Shown here: positions 62,101 through 64,000 of the stretch, one piece after another
Layout: every line of letters starts with the position of its first letter
Position numbering within the stretch: the stretch's first letter is position 1
From: Nocardia jejuensis NBRC 103114
GTDB lineage: Bacteria > Actinomycetota > Actinomycetes > Mycobacteriales > Mycobacteriaceae
Length of the DNA stretch: 64,000 bases
Direction of reading: 5' to 3'
NCBI RefSeq assembly: GCF_001613145.1
Contig: NZ_BDBU01000018.1
Coordinates: 62,001 to 126,000 of the forward strand
The notes under the pieces: generated by a model
Database searches by the model: none
Told to the model about the DNA's origin: nothing
Seen by the model: only the letters and a program-made list of their open reading frames with translations
Made by a program: the position numbers and the translations under genes

Positions 62101-64000
62101 TCGTGACGGTGTCCGCCGGGCGCTGCTGTGCGAGGAAGATCCGGAACACCGCGGCTTCGAGCTCCGGGGTGCGCTCCAGATCGGTGACGCCGTAATGCCC
62201 GAGCGCCTTGGTGAGCTTGGCCTGGTACGCCGCCGGCAGACCGGCCCGCTCCACATCCAGGCTCTGCAGGTAGGTGTGGAAGTACTCGCGGGCACTGTGG
62301 ACGTGGCTCTGACCGCCGTCCTCCTCCCACGAGCGGTTATGGCTCAGCTCGGCGAGATCGGCGAAGACCTCGAGCAGGCTGAGTTCCTCCGCGAGCGGGC
62401 GGCGGTTGTCGGCGACGGCGTCGCGGCGGATGGCGAGGTAGTCCTCGACCACGCGGCGGTCGTCGTGCGGGTCGACGTCGAAGCCGAGCAGCAGGCTGCG
62501 CAGATCCTGCTGGCCGCGCGCGATGCGAATGTGCGCCTGCACGGGCGCGACCTCGTCGGCCAGGTCCAGCTCGACCGCTCCGGCCGCCGCGTCCTCGGTG
62601 TCCGCGCCGTCCTCGACGATCGGTTCCAGGCGCATCAGCGGTGCGCCGGTCTCGACCTGGGTGCCGACCGAGACGCCGCATTCCTTCAGACGAGCCCGGA
62701 ACGGTGCGCGCAGAACGGTTTCCATCTTCATGCTCTCGAGCACGAGCACCGGTGCGCCGGCCTCGACCTCGTCGCCGACCTGCAGCGGGGTCGCCACGAC
62801 CAGCGCGGGCGCGGGGGAGCGCACGACGCCACCCTCGTCACGGCTGATGCGGTGCGTGACGCCGTCGACGTCGACCACGTGCATGGCGCCGTGGGTGCCG
62901 GTGATCAGGCGGTAGCGCGCGCCGTTGACGACGATCTGACCGGCATGCCGGTCGAAACGCTCGAGATCGACGTCCGCGGTGCGGATATCGCCGCCCGCCT
63001 CGACCCCGACGCGGAAGCGGTGCGCGCCGATGCGGGCCACGCGCACGCGGTAGCCGACGCCGCGCAGTTTCAGATCGCGCGGGCGGCCGCTCTCGTGCTG
63101 CACCTGCGGGCGGCCACCGGCGGCGGTGGAGAGCAGCCGGTGTCGTTCGACGCTCTCCTCTTCCTCGTACGCGTCGATGGCGGCGGCGGCCAGCGCGATG
63201 GTGGAGTGCTTGTGCGAGACCAGCCGGCCCTCGCCGCGCACGCGGTCGATCCAGCCGGTGTCGGCGCTGGCGTCGAGCACCTCGGGCTGGATCAGCAGGT
63301 CGAGCACGAAGCTCTTGTTGGTCGCGCCACCCTCGATCACCACGCGGGTCTCGGTCATGGCGCGACGCAAACGGCCGAGGGCCTCTTCACGATTGCGGCC
63401 GTAGGCGATGATCTTGGCGATCATGGAGTCGAAGTCGGCGGGGATGGTGTCACCCTCGCTGACGCCGGTGTCGACGCGAATGCCCGGGCCCGCGGGCAGA
63501 TCCAGGCGCGCGATGCGACCCGGGGCGGGTGCGAAGTCGCGGTCCGGATCCTCGGCGTTGAGGCGGGCCTCGATGGCGTGGCCGCGCTCGACCGGGGGCG
63601 TGCCCTCGAGCCGGCCGCCCTCGGCCACGTGCAGCTGCGCGCGAACCAGGTCGAAACCGGTGGTGGACTCGGTGATCGGATGCTCGACCTGCAGGCGGGT
63701 GTTCACCTCGAGGAAGGCGAACTGCTTGTCACCCGGGTGGTAGAGGAATTCCACGGTGGCCGCGCCGCGGTAATCGACCGCGATCGCGAGCCGCTCGGCC
63801 GAGGCCTTGAGATCCGCGGACTGCTCGGCGGACAGCACCGGCGACGCGGATTCCTCGATGACCTTCTGATTGCGGCGCTGCACCGAGCAGTCGCGCACGC
63901 CGAGCGCCCACGCGGTGCCCTGACCGTCCGCGATCACCTGGACCTCGACGTGGCGCGCGCCCGTGACCAGGCGCTCGAGGAAGACCACGCCACTGCCGAA
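59123..64000 (-). CDS. Eukaryote-like single-chain acyl-CoA carboxylase (biotin carboxylase-BCCP-carboxyltransferase), N terminus outside the window
   Basis: More than 1625 codons are visible, ending at TAA 59123. The frame is open at 64000. Order: ATP-grasp end of biotin carboxylase (EVNTRLQVEHPITE, RIARLDLPAGPGIRVDTG), biotinyl domain with ESMKMETV (biotin-Lys codon near 62727), a central helical region of ~500 residues, then the carboxyltransferase half (NRPKGHNSAAIVAG, GINVGAQPYWNAEATMLM, SGFDGSPESMRKLQLEYGAEIGRA, SRYHGGAFVVFSKALNP). Typical actinobacterial ACCases are split into AccA and AccD subunits. This fused form resembles eukaryotic ACC and the long-chain acyl-CoA carboxylases of some actinobacteria. 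Acyl-CoA specificity cannot be read. Confidence 0.93.
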   Translation of the reverse strand, partial: FGSGVVFLERLVTGARHVEVQVIADGQGTAWALGVRDCSVQRRNQKVIEESASPVLSAEQSADLKASAERLAIAVDYRGAATVEFLYHPGDKQFAFLEVNTRLQVEHPITESTTGFDLVRAQLHVAEGGRLEGTPPVERGHAIEARLNAEDPDRDFAPAPGRIARLDLPAGPGIRVDTGVSEGDTIPADFDSMIAKIIAYGRNREEALGRLRRAMTETRVVIEGGATNKSFVLDLLIQPEVLDASADTGWIDRVRGEGRLVSHKHSTIALAAAAIDAYEEEESVERHRLLSTAAGGRPQVQHESGRPRDLKLRGVGYRVRVARIGAHRFRVGVEAGGDIRTADVDLERFDRHAGQIVVNGARYRLITGTHGAMHVVDVDGVTHRISRDEGGVVRSPAPALVVATPLQVGDEVEAGAPVLVLESMKMETVLRAPFRARLKECGVSVGTQVETGAPLMRLEPIVEDGADTEDAAAGAVELDLADEVAPVQAHIRIARGQQDLRSLLLGFDVDPHDDRRVVEDYLAIRRDAVADNRRPLAEELSLLEVFADLAELSHNRSWEEDGGQSHVHSAREYFHTYLQSLDVERAGLPAAYQAKLTKALGHYGVTDLERTPELEAAVFRIFLAQQRPADTVTIITTLLREWLREPVPERALREPVGLTLERLVAATQVRFPAVADLTRGVVYAWYGLPLLRRNRARVYTNVRKQLRHLDANPQAPDRVERISDMVRSTEPLVRLLGQRLERGSADNTAMLEVLTRRYYGNKDLSDVHTQDVGGCTFVIAERRGVSLVSAAVRFDALDAMVRGLAGLAKGGASIEADIYLSWEEQPEDFDAMALTLQEALSAYPLPTQVHRITATVAGSGGAVMHHHFTFRPSTTGMAEERLIRGLHPYIAQRMQMTRLRKFDLTRLSSSDDEEIYLFRCVAKENPSDERLIAFAQVRDLASLREHDGRLLALPTAETTIATCLDSIRRAQSLRPSAKRFHTNRIVMYVWPPVDITRAELQTIVDRVAATTAGAGLEEILLIARHRDPKSGELKKVAVRVAFDATGGTSVTIDERSDDAVEPLDEYRQKVLRASARNTVYPYELTGLLGDFTEYDLDVDHVLVPVNRPKGHNSAAIVAGVVTTATPQHPDGVTRVLLLGDPTKSLGALSEPECRRVIAALDLAQQMQVPLEWYALSSGARISMKSGTENMDWVAAALKRIVEFTQDGGEINIVVAGINVGAQPYWNAEATMLMHTKGVLVMTPDSAMVLTGKQSLDFSGGVSAEDNFGIGGHDRIMGPNGQAQYWAPNLHAARNVLMSHYDHTYVAPGEQSPRRSHTADPVDRDVSSFPHDLADSDFRTVGEIFSATANPDRKKPFDIRSVMRALSDQDHPVLERWAGMADAETAVVQDARLGGIPVCLLGIESRSVPRRGFPSTDGPDTYTAGTLFPRSSKKAARAINAASGNRPLVVLANLSGFDGSPESMRKLQLEYGAEIGRAIVNFQGPIVFCVISRYHGGAFVVFSKALNPNMTVLALEGSFASVLGGAPAAAVVFSNDVNTRTAADQRVRDLEARASNATGADRVAILAELDEVRSSVRAEKLGEVAAEFDRVHNIQRAVEVGSVDAIISAAEMRPRIISAIEAGLPG

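Overview
The window is GC-rich actinobacterial chromosome from a mycolic-acid-making member of the Mycobacteriales, most probably Nocardia or a close relative. The strongest evidence is at 49-55 kb. There the order moxR, DUF58 gene, VWA gene, fabG1 (mabA), inhA and [2Fe-2S] ferrochelatase matches the Mycobacterium tuberculosis Rv1479-Rv1485 neighbourhood without Rv1482c. A HadA-type dehydratase fragment at the left edge, an XRE/DUF397 regulatory pair, an Rv3406-like alkylsulfatase and a eukaryote-like single-chain acyl-CoA carboxylase at the right edge agree with this. The genus is an inference. No prophage, IS element, tRNA, rRNA or CRISPR array was seen.

0-13 kb: secreted lipase, a TetR regulator with a near-perfect operator, a DHFR-fold oxidoreductase, then a catalytic-core-only alanyl-tRNA synthetase paralogue. 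The paralogue is preceded by a 22-codon open frame containing nine alanine codons and a hairpin, which looks like an alanine-sensing leader. Next come secreted and lipoprotein genes, DinB, EamA and ATP-grasp genes, and a minus-strand operon XRE-DUF397-HAD-alpha/beta hydrolase. Divergent from that operon lie two tiny coupled genes encoding related His/Cys proteins.

13-31 kb: a run of regulator/enzyme modules, mostly divergent: LysR with SDR and quinone oxidoreductase; AraC with SDR; MarR with a monooxygenase and DUF4267; LysR with an NADP-binding reductase and an IMPase-like protein; MerR with SDR. Most have a visible operator between the partners. Two promoters have the 19-bp spacer typical of MerR-family activation. 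Small unrecognised genes occupy 26-29.5 kb.

31-38 kb: a minus-strand run that begins at a near-consensus IdeR/DmdR iron box. It encodes a one-module NRPS with C-A-T-reductase layout (1430 aa), a solitary SsuA/TauA-like binding lipoprotein, a MarR regulator and a LysE exporter. This looks like an iron-regulated small-molecule locus.

38-48 kb: PhoD-like phosphatase, YdcH-like protein, a complete four-gene OpuC-type osmolyte ABC transporter with overlapping stops and starts, an alkylsulfatase-type dioxygenase, an amine oxidase fused to a cyclic-nucleotide-binding-like domain, and small genes around a large inverted repeat.

48-64 kb: Nudix-like gene, the moxR-fabG1-inhA-hemH block, small membrane and Mce-associated-like proteins, a channel-like membrane protein, a class I methyltransferase with an in-frame 15-bp minisatellite, a 26-bp tandem repeat region, a 46-bp perfect palindrome, and the truncated carboxylase gene.
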